A DNA stretch of 64,000 nucleotides from Chlamydiae bacterium CG10_big_fil_rev_8_21_14_0_10_42_34 (GTDB lineage Bacteria > Chlamydiota > Chlamydiia > Chlamydiales > SM23-39). Location of the stretch: the NCBI GenBank assembly GCA_002773795.1, contig PFAD01000006.1, positions 1 to 64,000 on the forward strand, read 5' to 3'. This document shows positions 1 through 8,426 of this stretch, piece by piece. The notes beneath the pieces were generated by a model, which saw only the letters and a list, made by a program, of their open reading frames with translations, was not told where the DNA came from and did no database searches. Each line of letters begins with the position of its first letter. Positions within the stretch are counted from its first letter, which is position 1. Made by a program: the position numbers and the translations under genes.

Positions 1-861
1 AAGAGCAACCCAAGTTTCAGAAATTCCATGCCACCCACCAGAAAGCCAAAAGAAAATCATCAGAAGAGCAATCCCCCCAGTTTTTAACCCTTCATGACTT
101 AATGAAGAGGGAAAACCAATTGCTTTGCCAATTGTTTTGCTTTTCAAAGGAAAAAAAAGAACAAGCAGAAAAAAGACGAAAGCCAAAATGAGAATAACCA
201 ACGGAATCGCAATATACATCCATCCTATAAAATCAATATTGATTCCATATTCATTTAAAATACCTAAGGCAATCGCATTTGGAGGAGATCCTATCGGAGT
301 TCCCATCCCTCCAATGTTGCATCCAAAAGCAATTGCTAAGGGAAGAGACTTCCGTAAAGAGTCCTCTTTAGCGAGATTTTGGAAAAGAGGCTTACAAACC
401 GCTAACATCATCGCGGCAGCTGCCGTATTTGAAATCCACAGTGAAAAAAATGCGCTCGTGAAAAGGATACCCCCCAAAACAGCATAGGAACCATCTCCCA
501 CTAAATACATCATTTTTGATAAGACAAATTCATCAACTCGATGTTTCCTTAAAGCTGCCGCAAGGACAAATCCCCCAAAAAAAAGTAAAATAAGAGGGTT
601 GGAAAAACTAGAGAAAAATAGCTCGTACTGCCTCACACCTTCAGAATCAATGAAAAAAAACGAGAGAAAAACAATAACCAATAAAGAGGTTGCATACAGT
701 GGTGCAGCCTCAAATGCCCAGAAAAAAACCGCAAAAACAAACACTGAAATAACACGTTTTCCTACTTCTGAAATCTCTGGAGGAAGAAGAAAATACGTAA
801 GAAATGATAAAATAAGAAAAAAAAGGGGTAGCCATTTTCTATTTATAATCATAAATCTCAT
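1..861 (-). CDS. SLC13/DASS-family sodium-coupled anion (dicarboxylate/sulfate) transporter, C-terminus outside window
   Basis: This gene runs off the left edge, so only about the first 287 residues are visible. The reading frame is open from the ATG at 861 (a second in-frame ATG lies at 852). The protein is very hydrophobic, with several membrane helices, and holds a SLC13-type signature, NIGGMGTPIGSPPNAIALG, encoded around 260-320, preceded by WISNTAAAAMM. Both motifs are typical of divalent-anion:Na+ symporters, which import dicarboxylates such as malate and 2-oxoglutarate, or sulfate. It is probably an inner-membrane carrier supplying host metabolites to an obligate intracellular bacterium. 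The substrate cannot be told from the sequence. A plus-strand ORF at 125-487 is only its shadow. Confidence 0.85.
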   Translation of the reverse strand, partial: MRFMIINRKWLPLFFLILSFLTYFLLPPEISEVGKRVISVFVFAVFFWAFEAAPLYATSLLVIVFLSFFFIDSEGVRQYELFFSSFSNPLILLFFGGFVLAAALRKHRVDEFVLSKMMYLVGDGSYAVLGGILFTSAFFSLWISNTAAAAMMLAVCKPLFQNLAKEDSLRKSLPLAIAFGCNIGGMGTPIGSPPNAIALGILNEYGINIDFIGWMYIAIPLVILILAFVFFLLVLFFPLKSKTIGKAIGFPSSLSHEGLKTGGIALLMIFFWLSGGWHGISETWVAL

Positions 862-1060
862 AAAATTTTTTCACTTTCTTCGTTTCGCTATTTTTCTCTA
901 TACTCTTTACACTTATTTTCTGAAAGAAATCACTTCTTAAAACATTTTTCTTATCTATTTTTGCAAAAAAATCTTGCGCGAATTCAAAAAAGATTTTACA
1001 CCAACTAGTAGAAGATTTGGAAATGAACCATTCCTAATCGGTGAAAACAAGGAAAGAAAT

Positions 1061-1414
1061 ATGGCAGTCAAAAGAAAAGCAAAAAAAGTTGCTAAAGCAA
1101 GAAGCAAAACTAAAGCTAAAGCAAAACCGAAAGTAAAAAAAGCAGCTAGACCAAAAACAAAAAGAACATCGGGATTGACTCAGCTCAACTACTCGCTGTC
1201 TCCAGCGCTTGCAGAGATCGTAGGTGCAAAAAAATCAACACGTCCTCAAGTTGTAAAAAAATTGTGGGTCTACATTAAAGCCAAAAAACTCCAAGATGCT
1301 AAAAACAAGCGCCTCATTTGCCCAGACAAAAAGCTTGCTGAAGTATTGGGCAGCAAACCAATCGATATGCTTAAAATGGCAGGAGCCATCAGCAAGCATC
1401 TTAAGAAAATTTAA
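1061..1414 (+). CDS. SWIB-domain DNA-associated protein with lysine-rich N-terminus
   Basis: The 117-residue protein has about 40 residues rich in Lys, Ala and Arg, resembling a histone tail, then a SWIB/MDM2 domain (LSPALAEIVG, RPQVVKKLWVYIK, LICPDKKLAEVLG, ISKHLKK). In eukaryotes SWIB domains occur in chromatin-remodelling complexes. Chlamydiae carry stand-alone SWIB proteins thought to act in nucleoid or chromatin organisation. I chose the ATG at 1061 because AAGGAAAG lies just upstream. The longer frame from 974 adds residues unlike the family. A rho-independent terminator follows directly, so it is probably monocistronic. The precise role in this organism is inferred only from family membership. 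Confidence 0.9.
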   Translation: MAVKRKAKKVAKARSKTKAKAKPKVKKAARPKTKRTSGLTQLNYSLSPALAEIVGAKKSTRPQVVKKLWVYIKAKKLQDAKNKRLICPDKKLAEVLGSKPIDMLKMAGAISKHLKKI

Positions 1415-1437
1415 GTTGTTTCTCTCTTAAAGAAACT

Positions 1438-1467
1438 GGCCGAGATGAAAATCTCGGTCTTTTTTTT
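1438..1467 (+). terminator. Intrinsic terminator of the SWIB gene
   Basis: A CCGAGAT / ATCTCGG hairpin with a GAAA tetraloop is followed by a run of about eight T. It lies 24 bases after the SWIB stop codon on the same strand. Confidence 0.9.
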
Positions 1468-1471
1468 GTCC

Positions 1472-1504
1472 AAAAAAAAACCCCCACTTCTATTCAGTGA
1501 GGGC
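1472..1504 (-). terminator. Intrinsic terminator of phoH
   Basis: On the minus strand the stem CCCTCACT / AGTGGGGG (one wobble pair) is followed by nine T. It lies just after the phoH stop codon, back to back with the terminator of the opposite gene. Confidence 0.85.
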
Positions 1505-1533
1505 TATCGATAAATAACTAATCAAGACAACAA

Positions 1534-2907
1534 TTACAGAACTTCGGCTGCAATTGATGCGAGCTCTGAGCGCTCTGTCCTTTCTAAGAACATATGACCA
1601 TAAATCGCATGTTTCTTGAAGCGGTTGACAATGTAAGTCAAACCGTTTGAATCTTGATCAAGATAAGGATTATCAATCTGAGTTGCATCACCCGTTAAGA
1701 TGACTTTTGTCCCCTTACCCGCTCTGGATATAATCGTCTTGACTTCATGCGGCGTTAAGTTTTGCGCCTCATCGATGATCATATACATCTTTGGTAAAGA
1801 TCTTCCCCGAATATAGGTGACAGCTTCCATTTCGATTTTCTTACTTTCCATAATAAACTCTAACGTAGCAGCTCCATTGCCTTCACCACTTGTTGTGGAG
1901 CAAAGAAACTCTAAGTTATCATAAATTGGCTGCATCCAATGATAGAGCTTTTCCTCTTTTGTCCCAGGAAGATATCCGATATCTTTACCAAGCGGTACAA
2001 TCGGTCTTGAGATCAAAATTCGAGAATACGTGTTTTCATCAAACACTTTGCGCATCCCACAAGCTAACGCCATTAACGTTTTGCCAGTACCAGCTGGACC
2101 AATTAAGGTAACCAATTGGATATCATCTCGCATGAGTAGATCAATGGCACAACGCTGCTCTACGTTGAGAGGCTGAATCCCCCAAATATCTCGAGTAATT
2201 GGAAGAAGTGGCTCTAATTTGTTTAACTTAGTGCTATACTTACAAACAGCTGACGATTTTTCAGGCGATGCTAAAAGAGCATATTCATTCGGACGGAAAT
2301 TTCCATCAGTTACAGGTACAGTTCCATCTTTGTAAAAAAGATCGATATCTCTTTTCTGCACTTCTAACTTCCGAAACCCTTTATAGATCTCTTGGTAAGA
2401 TGCCTTGAGATTTTCGTAGTCCTCTGACTCCAAATCCATCGCTTCTGCTTTGACCCGAGTGACAAAGTCCTTCGAAACAATAACAACAGATTCACCTTTA
2501 GATTTTAAAAGATAGGCAATGAGTAGAAATTTGTTTGAGCTCCGATCCATGGGTAGAGGAAAGCCCTCAACCCTTTCTGGCTTGGCATCTAAATAGATCC
2601 GAACCTTAGGTCCCTCTGGTATGACGATCCCTTTATGCAAGTCTCCCGTCTTATCAGCCTTTAATGAGTCGATATACCGAATCACTTCCCGAGAATTTTT
2701 TCCAGATTCGTCTGAATAGCGTTTCAAACTATCTAGTTCCTCAAGAACTGTAAGCGGTATCACCACATCATTATCTTGAAATTTCTGGATCGCTGTTGGA
2801 TCGTGAATGAGTACATTCGTATCAATTACAAAAGTTTTTCGAGACACTTTTTTTCCCTCTGAGAGACCTTCTTCATTGTTTCGGTTTGGCTTTTGAGCCA
2901 CTATCAT
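1534..2907 (-). CDS. phoH: PIN-PhoH family ATPase (YlaK type)
   Basis: The 457-residue protein has an N-terminal PIN nuclease-like domain (FVIDTNVLIHDP with Asp29, then LEELDSLK and SKD) and a C-terminal PhoH P-loop domain. The Walker A motif GPAGTGKT is at residues 270-277 and the Walker B motif MIIDEAQNLTP around 376-386, followed by LTGDATQID. PIN-PhoH proteins are thought to couple RNA unwinding to RNA cleavage. The start at 2907 is supported by GAGGTG five bases upstream. The leader contains a structured element ending in a T run (see 2935-3031), so expression could be attenuated. Length and domain order match the family. Confidence 0.9.
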   Translation of the reverse strand: MIVAQKPNRNNEEGLSEGKKVSRKTFVIDTNVLIHDPTAIQKFQDNDVVIPLTVLEELDSLKRYSDESGKNSREVIRYIDSLKADKTGDLHKGIVIPEGPKVRIYLDAKPERVEGFPLPMDRSSNKFLLIAYLLKSKGESVVIVSKDFVTRVKAEAMDLESEDYENLKASYQEIYKGFRKLEVQKRDIDLFYKDGTVPVTDGNFRPNEYALLASPEKSSAVCKYSTKLNKLEPLLPITRDIWGIQPLNVEQRCAIDLLMRDDIQLVTLIGPAGTGKTLMALACGMRKVFDENTYSRILISRPIVPLGKDIGYLPGTKEEKLYHWMQPIYDNLEFLCSTTSGEGNGAATLEFIMESKKIEMEAVTYIRGRSLPKMYMIIDEAQNLTPHEVKTIISRAGKGTKVILTGDATQIDNPYLDQDSNGLTYIVNRFKKHAIYGHMFLERTERSELASIAAEVL

Positions 2908-2934
2908 CAGACACCTCTATTAATATTCTTTCTT

Positions 2935-3031
2935 AAAAAAATTTAGATTCTGCGTGCCCATCTACCAAGCAACTTGTCTGGCTATTCTGTAGATGCTCAC
3001 TCGGGCGAGCCAACCTCCTTTGCACCAAATT
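2935..3031 (-). ncRNA. Candidate small RNA or structured leader upstream of phoH
   Basis: A good sigma70-type promoter (3036-3064) would start transcription near 3030 on the minus strand. The roughly 96-nt product can fold with CATCTAC / GTAGATG enclosing CAAG-TTG-CTTG, a GCTC...GAGC hairpin, and pairing of AAATTT and GTGC near the 5' end with AAATTT and GCAC near the 3' end. It ends in seven T. It does not match 4.5S RNA, RNase P RNA or tmRNA as I know them. It is either an independent small RNA or the phoH leader with conditional termination. This is inference from promoter, pairing and T run only. Confidence 0.4.
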
Positions 3032-3035
3032 TCAC

Positions 3036-3064
3036 CTTATAGGACTTCATGCCAACGATTGCAA
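3036..3064 (-). promoter_or_regulatory. Sigma70-type promoter for the phoH leader or small RNA
   Basis: On the minus strand TTGCAA and TATAAG are separated by exactly 17 bases. It points toward the structured element and phoH. Confidence 0.6.
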
Positions 3065-3142
3065 GAATTTGTTTTACACTACTAATAGTCAGTATGTTGC
3101 ACACATCATAAGCAGACAGGCGGTCAGACTGCTAATTCCTGC

Positions 3143-3171
3143 TTGACGAATCGGAAGGGGTCAGGTATAAT
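3143..3171 (+). promoter_or_regulatory. Strong sigma70-type promoter for the gene at 3198
   Basis: TTGACG and TATAAT with a 17-base spacer give a near-consensus promoter. The -10 ends 26 bases before the ATG at 3198. Confidence 0.8.
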
Positions 3172-3197
3172 AAAACTAAAATTATGAGTGGATAGTT

Positions 3198-3875
3198 ATG
3201 AAGATCACATCCAATATATTAAGCATACCTCCTTATATTTCAACAACTTGGAATAACATCTCATCTCTTCACGTCCGAGAAGAGAGGGGCTCTTATACCC
3301 TTATCGTCCTCCTCCAAAATGGGGTTCAAGCAGAGGTTCCAAGACTTGATAAAAGGACAGTCACTGAGATTTTTGAGGCGCACGCAAGATCAGCTGAAGA
3401 GAGCGTAGCATCCAAAACTTCGAGCCCCTCTGAAGGCCCCCTAAACTTAAGCCTTCTCACAAACTCTGACAATCCATTTACATCTCTCGGAGCTTCGATG
3501 GAGCACAACCCTGAACAAGCAGGGCTCCCCCCTCTTCCTCCTGCGATTTTGAAAAAAATCACGATGGTTGCTCGCGCGTTTGGTTTGGATGATACATCCC
3601 AACTTGCAAAAGCAGAGCCTCACTGCAACTGTGTGTATTGCCAAGTCATTAGATCGCTCCAGGGTTTAGACCCCGCCGAAGAACTTATCGAAGAAGTAAG
3701 CGATGAAGACCTAAAATTTAAAAACTGGGAAGTTGCGCAAACAGATAAAAAACTCTACATTGTTACAAATCTATTAGACAAAAACGAACAGTATAACGTC
3801 TTTCTTGGCGAGCCTCTTGGCTGTACATGTGGATCCAAAAACTGCGAACATATCCGCGCAGTTTTAGACACCTAG
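3198..3875 (+). CDS. Chlamydia-type hypothetical protein with Cys/His zinc motifs (SWIM-like)
   Basis: I recognise no named family for this 225-residue protein. Two Cys/His clusters stand out: HCNCVYCQV in the middle (about residues 139-147) and CTCGSKNCEHI near the C-terminus (about 209-219). The second resembles the CxC...CxH core of SWIM zinc fingers, which bind DNA or protein. The stretch before it (WEVAQTDKKLYIVTNLLDK) could form the small beta-sheet usually found with SWIM. A near-consensus promoter and a terminal hairpin make it a well-expressed single-gene unit. Function is unknown; nucleic-acid binding is an inference. Confidence 0.75.
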   Translation: MKITSNILSIPPYISTTWNNISSLHVREERGSYTLIVLLQNGVQAEVPRLDKRTVTEIFEAHARSAEESVASKTSSPSEGPLNLSLLTNSDNPFTSLGASMEHNPEQAGLPPLPPAILKKITMVARAFGLDDTSQLAKAEPHCNCVYCQVIRSLQGLDPAEELIEEVSDEDLKFKNWEVAQTDKKLYIVTNLLDKNEQYNVFLGEPLGCTCGSKNCEHIRAVLDT

Positions 3876-3886
3876 AGACAAATTCT

Positions 3887-3925
3887 CGGCTACATTCAAA
3901 CTACTCAGTTTACCGAATGTAGCCG
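3887..3925. terminator. Long inverted repeat after the zinc-motif gene
   Basis: Eleven paired bases, CGGCTACATTC with GAATGTAGCCG, enclose a 17-base loop. There is no clear T run, so this may be an mRNA-end or bidirectional terminator hairpin. Confidence 0.5.
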
Positions 3926-4011
3926 CTCATTAATAATTGAATTCACAAAAAACTTGCCGTATATACACTTTAGCGAATAGTATTTTGCTTAACTGTGTTT
4001 GGAGTATCATC

Positions 4012-5199
4012 ATGTTGTCACGCGTAATTTGTCTTCTCTCAATTGCTACATTTAGTTTTGCACCACCTATAGAGGCTGCACAAACTTCAGGGAAAAAAGC
4101 GGAAAGCTTTAAACCGTTTACCGGGAAAATCACTGCAAACAAAGTGCGCATCCGAGCCAAGGGCGATCTCGACAGTCCAATCGTGCGTCAAATGAATAAA
4201 AACGACATGCTACTCGTTGTCGGCGAAGATGGGGATTTTTTTGCAATTGAACCACTCAAAGACACTAAAGCGTACATCTTCCGAAGCTACATTCTCGACA
4301 ATATTGTAGAAGCAAACAGAGTTAACGTCCGATTAGAGCCGCATATCGACGCCCCCATTATCGGACAACTACAGGCGGGTGACAAAGTCGAAGGGACAGT
4401 CTGCTCAATCAACCATAAATGGCTTGAAATTGCCCCCCCAAAAACAAGTCGCTTTTACGTTGCAAAAGATTACGTTGCGCAAGCAGGTGGACCTGAGCTC
4501 TTAGCTCAAATAGAGAGAAAAAAACACCAAGTTGAAGAGCTTTTGACCTCTGCATATATAAATGCCGAAGCTGAGTGCAAAAAAAACTACGAAGAGATGG
4601 CGCCTCAACACGCAATCGAGCAGTTTCAGGCGATCATCCGCAATTACTCTGAATTTCCCGATGCAATCACTCAAGCAAAAGAGGGACTCTCTCTATTAAA
4701 AGAGACCTACATTAACAAAAAAATTGCCTTTCTCGAATCTAAAGCAGATCTATCTTCAACAGCTAAAGAAGAATTAAGAGCGAAACACATTGCCGAATCC
4801 CCAGAACTCTATGAACAAGGCGTTGCAAAAGTTGACCCAACGATCTGGAGCAAAAGAAGTCAGAAAAAAGACAATCTCGGCTTTTGGGATACACTTGAAG
4901 AATCGCTTTATTTAAGCTGGACCGCTTTCCACGCTGGCAAAACGTTTGATGACTACTATTACGAGCAAAAAGCAAATGCATCTGTGTTAACAGGTACAAT
5001 TGAGCGCTATACATATGATGTGCGAAATAAGCCAGGCGACTTCATTCTCCGTGGAGTTGAAGATGCACCTGTTGCGTATCTGTACAGCACACAAATTGAT
5101 CTCGATCAGTTCGCAGGAAAAACTGTGACTCTCTTGGCAGCGCCAAGACCGAACAATCACTTTGCATTCCCTGCCTACTACGTCTTTAGCGTAGAATAG
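4012..5199 (+). CDS. Secreted protein with two bacterial SH3 domains
   Basis: The 395-residue protein begins with a signal peptide (MLSRVICLLSIATFSFAPPIEA). Two SH3b-like repeats follow: NKVRIRAKGDLDSPIVRQM and NRVNVRLEPHIDAPIIGQL. Between about 155 and 275 there is a Lys/Glu-rich helical region, and the C-terminal part is beta-rich with no family I recognise. SH3b domains in bacteria usually bind peptidoglycan or envelope partners, so a periplasmic role is likely. I chose the ATG at 4012 because GGAG precedes it and the signal peptide starts there; the frame extends to 3937 without support. A weak promoter (TTGCCG, 18-base spacer, TAGTAT) spans 3954-3983. Confidence 0.75.
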   Translation: MLSRVICLLSIATFSFAPPIEAAQTSGKKAESFKPFTGKITANKVRIRAKGDLDSPIVRQMNKNDMLLVVGEDGDFFAIEPLKDTKAYIFRSYILDNIVEANRVNVRLEPHIDAPIIGQLQAGDKVEGTVCSINHKWLEIAPPKTSRFYVAKDYVAQAGGPELLAQIERKKHQVEELLTSAYINAEAECKKNYEEMAPQHAIEQFQAIIRNYSEFPDAITQAKEGLSLLKETYINKKIAFLESKADLSSTAKEELRAKHIAESPELYEQGVAKVDPTIWSKRSQKKDNLGFWDTLEESLYLSWTAFHAGKTFDDYYYEQKANASVLTGTIERYTYDVRNKPGDFILRGVEDAPVAYLYSTQIDLDQFAGKTVTLLAAPRPNNHFAFPAYYVFSVE

Positions 5200-5213
5200 A
5201 TCCCATCTTAGAT

Positions 5214-5246
5214 CGCGGGGAAATCACCTCCCCGCGCTCCCTTTTC
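5214..5246 (+). terminator. Hairpin terminator after the SH3 gene
   Basis: CGCGGGGA pairs with TCCCCGCG (8 bp) around a 7-base loop and is followed by CTCCCTTTTCTCC. It lies 15 bases after the stop codon. The T run is imperfect. Confidence 0.55.
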
Positions 5247-5265
5247 TCCTACAGGAAACAGCGCC

Positions 5266-6039
5266 ATGGAACTTAGACAGTGGGCAATACGTATTTTGTC
5301 CGCCGACACCTTAGAAGAAAAACTCTTTTGCCCCGACCATCTATCCGATGACTCGCCTGGCGAGCCGCTAACCTTCAACGAGCCCATCAGACCCATTGGC
5401 ATGGGGTTTAATAAACGGACAAAAGAGCAAAAACTCCCCCATTTTCAAAACCTAAACAGCGAAGATAATCGAGCCGTTTGTCTTCACCGCTTTGCCGGGC
5501 ACGAATTATTGGCAGTTGAGATCATGGCTCATGCACTTACCGCCTTTCCAGATGCCCCCAAAGCATTTCGAAAAGGAATTGCCCATACGTTGAAAGAAGA
5601 GCAAGGACACGTATTGCTCTACATGAAAAGGATGGAGGAAATGGGTCTTAAATTTGGCGAGCTTCCCCTCTTTAAGCATTTTTGGAACCATGTCCCCTAT
5701 CTTACCTCACCCATAAGATATGTCAGTGTAATGAGCCTCACCTTCGAGATGGCCAATCTTGACTTTGCCCCCTTATATGGAAGATCTTTTGCTGGATTCG
5801 GCGATAACAAGAGCGCAACCCTCATGGCCCAAATCCTTAAAGATGAGATTAATCACGTCTCCTTTGGCTATAGTTGGCTCAATAAATTCAAAGGGGAAAA
5901 TAGCGCTTGGGATAGTTGGATCTCAAGCCTACATCCAAAACTTAGCCCAAAACGAGCCAAAGGCTTTACCGTTTTTGAAGAAAATCGGAAAAAAGCATCT
6001 ATTCCCGACGAATGGATTGAAAAGATCAAGCTTCTATAG
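5266..6039 (+). CDS. DUF455 family ferritin-like protein
   Basis: The 257-residue protein matches the DUF455 family, whose fold is ferritin-like with a probable di-metal site. Candidate ligands lie on successive helices in HELLAVEIMAHAL, KEEQGHVLLY, FEMANLDFAP and KDEINHVSFGY. The N-terminus (LSADTLEEKL, IRPIGMGF) is also typical. The function of DUF455 proteins is not established; relatives of this fold are hydroxylases, oxidases or metal-storage proteins. The ATG at 5266 has AGGAAA upstream with long spacing. A promoter for the next gene lies in its 3' end. Confidence 0.8.
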   Translation: MELRQWAIRILSADTLEEKLFCPDHLSDDSPGEPLTFNEPIRPIGMGFNKRTKEQKLPHFQNLNSEDNRAVCLHRFAGHELLAVEIMAHALTAFPDAPKAFRKGIAHTLKEEQGHVLLYMKRMEEMGLKFGELPLFKHFWNHVPYLTSPIRYVSVMSLTFEMANLDFAPLYGRSFAGFGDNKSATLMAQILKDEINHVSFGYSWLNKFKGENSAWDSWISSLHPKLSPKRAKGFTVFEENRKKASIPDEWIEKIKLL

Positions 6040-6045
6040 TACAAT
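6017..6045 (+). promoter_or_regulatory. Promoter for the small gene at 6073
   Basis: TTGAAA and TACAAT are separated by 17 bases. It overlaps the last codons of the DUF455 gene and ends 27 bases before the ATG. Confidence 0.65.
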
Positions 6046-6072
6046 TGTTCTCCTAATTATGGAGAATTTTTA

Positions 6073-6327
6073 ATGTTAAAAAACATTTTATCCTGTCTCT
6101 CTAAAAAAGAATCAGATAATTCACAAGAAATAATAAAATCATACCAAAATCATGCAGATTATCTGATTAAGAACATAGATGCTTTATCAATCCCCAAAAT
6201 ATTAGCAAAAAAAATCGAACTTGAAGAAGATTATCTAAAATTACAAAAATCGGGAAGTTTATCTGTAGAGACTCTATATCAATTCTCTAAAATTACGAAT
6301 TTAGTAGCAAAAAGGCTAAAGCCTTAG
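6073..6327 (+). CDS. Small hypothetical helical protein
   Basis: This 84-residue protein is mostly predicted helix and rich in Lys, Ile and Leu, with no motif I recognise. It has its own promoter (6017-6045) and a ribosome-binding site, GGAG, eight bases before ATG, so it is probably real. It overlaps the convergent rmuC stop codon by four bases. Its codon use appears more A/T-rich than its neighbours, suggesting a lineage-specific gene. Confidence 0.6.
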   Translation: MLKNILSCLSKKESDNSQEIIKSYQNHADYLIKNIDALSIPKILAKKIELEEDYLKLQKSGSLSVETLYQFSKITNLVAKRLKP

Positions 6328-7415
6328 ATTTCATCTACAAGCTGAACTTCGCGGGCTTTTTTCTCAACACCTTGTAATTCGGGGAGCTCTTTGAGCAAAG
6401 AGCCACTCTCTTTAAGCTTTTTTGCGCTTACTAAAACTCTCGATTCTAAAGACGCCACACTTTGGTTGTAGCTATCCACAGCCGTGTTTAAGGACCTACC
6501 CACCCTATTCCAATGATCACAGACTATTCCGATCCGATCATAGAGCTCTTGTCCAACTCGAGCAATTTCTCGCGCACTTTTAGAAAGACTCTCTTGCTTC
6601 CACCCATGGGCTACGGCTCTTAAGATCGCAATTAGCGTAGTAGGTGTTGCAATAATGATGTTTTGATCCGCCCCAATTTCAATCAGCGTTGGATCTGCCT
6701 GAAGCGCTGCACTAAAAAAAGCCTCTGCAGGCAAGAATAGAACTACATATTCTGGATCTGTATCGACCTCTTTCCAATATTGTTTAGAAGAAAGATCCTT
6801 CATATGCTTGCGAAGCGCTACCGCATGTTCTTGGAGCTTTTTCTTTCTCAATGTCTCATCGCCCGCATCTGCTGCATCGAGATAGGCGTTAAGTGGTGTT
6901 TTCGCATCGATAGCAATGCATCTTTGCCCTGGAAGGCGGACAATAACATCGGGTCTCAAGGCCCCTTTTTCTGATCCAAAGGTTTTTTGCTCATAAAAAT
7001 CGCAATGATTGATCATTCCAGCAAGCTCGACGACACGTTTGAGGTGCACCTCTCCCCACGAGCCCCGAATTTGCGGCGAACGCAATGCTTGAACAAGACG
7101 AGTTGTTTCAGTCCGAAGCTCTTTTTCTGAAAGGACAAGACTTTCGATCTGTTTAGACAAGGCGCCATAGGCCCCAACGCGCACTTTTTCAAGTTCTCTT
7201 TGATGTTCTCCCAAGGACTTCATCGATTCTCGAAGTGGCTGCATAGTCGCATCGGCAAGATTTAAAAACTGCTTGCCACTTTGCTCTAACACATCAAAGG
7301 AGAGCGCTTTAAACGAATCTTGCATCTGCTTTTGGGTCATTTCGACTTTTTTTTGCATCGAATACCAAAGAGCACCAAATCCTCCGAACAAAACTAATAT
7401 GGCTAAAAATGTCAT
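6324..7415 (-). CDS. rmuC: RmuC family protein (limits recombination; predicted nuclease fold)
   Basis: The 363-residue protein has an N-terminal membrane anchor (MTFLAILVLFGGFGALWYSM), a coiled coil to about residue 100, then the conserved RmuC region: RGSWGEVHLKRVVELAGM, RPDVIVRLPG, DAKTPLNAYLDA, YVVLFLPAEAFFSAAL and ATPTTLIAILRAVAHGW. E. coli RmuC limits recombination at inverted repeats, and the domain is related to restriction-endonuclease folds. It follows pssA with a four-base ATGA overlap, so the two are translationally coupled. From memory the pair matches C. trachomatis CT825-CT826. Confidence 0.9.
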   Translation of the reverse strand: MTFLAILVLFGGFGALWYSMQKKVEMTQKQMQDSFKALSFDVLEQSGKQFLNLADATMQPLRESMKSLGEHQRELEKVRVGAYGALSKQIESLVLSEKELRTETTRLVQALRSPQIRGSWGEVHLKRVVELAGMINHCDFYEQKTFGSEKGALRPDVIVRLPGQRCIAIDAKTPLNAYLDAADAGDETLRKKKLQEHAVALRKHMKDLSSKQYWKEVDTDPEYVVLFLPAEAFFSAALQADPTLIEIGADQNIIIATPTTLIAILRAVAHGWKQESLSKSAREIARVGQELYDRIGIVCDHWNRVGRSLNTAVDSYNQSVASLESRVLVSAKKLKESGSLLKELPELQGVEKKAREVQLVDEI

Positions 7416-8254
7416 TCGCTATCAAAGTCATCGGGTTCAGGCTCAAAATCTTCCAAGGTCTTCGACTTTTTCCCGGCAAGGAGGCGAATACAAGACAAAG
7501 TAAGAGCCAAAAGAACATAACTCCAAGAAAATAGAACCAAAATCTCAGCAAAGAAGTAGAGGATCCCATAGAGGACGAAGACAGCCACTACAACGGATAA
7601 AAATGCGAGATGAAACGAAGGGATCTTAAAATGTAACACTTTCATACTTGGGAATTTCAACCTACAGACCATTAGGTATCCCAAAATAATCATGATGCTC
7701 GACAAGATAATCGCCCGATTCTGATTCGAAAGATCGACCCATTTTTGAAAAAATGGAGAAAGGAAAAATAGGTTCGCTGAAACAGCAGCCGCGGCAGCAG
7801 ATGGGATTGGAAGCCCTGTAAAATTCTTCTTCTGCGCGGCTTGTAGCTCTACATTCCCCTTAGCTTCAGAAGATTTCACACTAAATCTGACAAGGCGCAG
7901 TACCCCGCAAAGAGAGAAGACCATAGCACCTGTTGCTCCGAAAAAAGAAAGAAAACTCCCCTGCTCTAAACAAAGCATTTTCAACATAAGAACAGACGGC
8001 GCTACACCAAATGAAATCGCATCTGCCAAAGAATCAAAGACAAAACCGAATTCACTCTCGGCATGAATCGCTCGAGCAAGAGCGCCATCAACAAAATCGG
8101 CAAAGGCCGCAACCAACAGCAATATCGCCGAAGTCCTTACAACTTCGTAGTCTCCGCAACCAGGCTCCAACATATTGATCTTAAAAATCACAAATAATCC
8201 GCAGGCAAGACCAAACGCTGTGACAATATTTGGAACTAAATAGACTCGTTTCAT
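7412..8254 (-). CDS. pssA: CDP-diacylglycerol-serine O-phosphatidyltransferase
   Basis: PssA makes phosphatidylserine from CDP-diacylglycerol and serine, the precursor of phosphatidylethanolamine, in the inner membrane. The CDP-alcohol phosphotransferase motif is present as DGALAR...G...DSLAD. The hydrophobic profile suggests about eight membrane segments, and the C-terminus is acidic (EDFEPEPDDFDSE). I prefer the ATG at 8254, giving MKRVYLVPNIVTAFGL, which resembles other chlamydial PssA starts. The frame continues to a TTG at 8311 without a better ribosome-binding site. It is the first gene of a pssA-rmuC operon. Confidence 0.9.
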   Translation of the reverse strand: MKRVYLVPNIVTAFGLACGLFVIFKINMLEPGCGDYEVVRTSAILLLVAAFADFVDGALARAIHAESEFGFVFDSLADAISFGVAPSVLMLKMLCLEQGSFLSFFGATGAMVFSLCGVLRLVRFSVKSSEAKGNVELQAAQKKNFTGLPIPSAAAAAVSANLFFLSPFFQKWVDLSNQNRAIILSSIMIILGYLMVCRLKFPSMKVLHFKIPSFHLAFLSVVVAVFVLYGILYFFAEILVLFSWSYVLLALTLSCIRLLAGKKSKTLEDFEPEPDDFDSE

Positions 8255-8393
8255 ATCTTCAAAATACCATATCCAAAGATTCTGGAGCAATTTTATAAAA
8301 ATCGCCTTCAAAGAGCTTAAAAATTCACCCGTTCTACAACTTCTCTATGGAGCAAAAAATTTTCTTTTTATTTTATAGACACGAAAGTGCAAA

Positions 8394-8409
8394 CTACAAT
8401 ATATAGTGT
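8394..8409. promoter_or_regulatory. NrdR box 1 upstream of nrdAB
   Basis: The 16-mer CTACAATATATAGTGT matches the NrdR box consensus (acaCwAtATaTwGtgt) throughout its CAATATATAG core. NrdR represses ribonucleotide reductase genes when dATP is high. Confidence 0.75.
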
Positions 8410-8426
8410 ATAGAAGGTGGCACGGT

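Noticed and set aside
125-940. Plus-strand ORFs at 125-487 and 599-940
   Set aside because: They are shadows of the minus-strand SLC13-type transporter, whose frame gives clear family motifs.
2935-3031. RNase P RNA, 6S RNA or tmRNA
   Set aside because: The invariant segments I know for these RNAs are missing and the length is too short.
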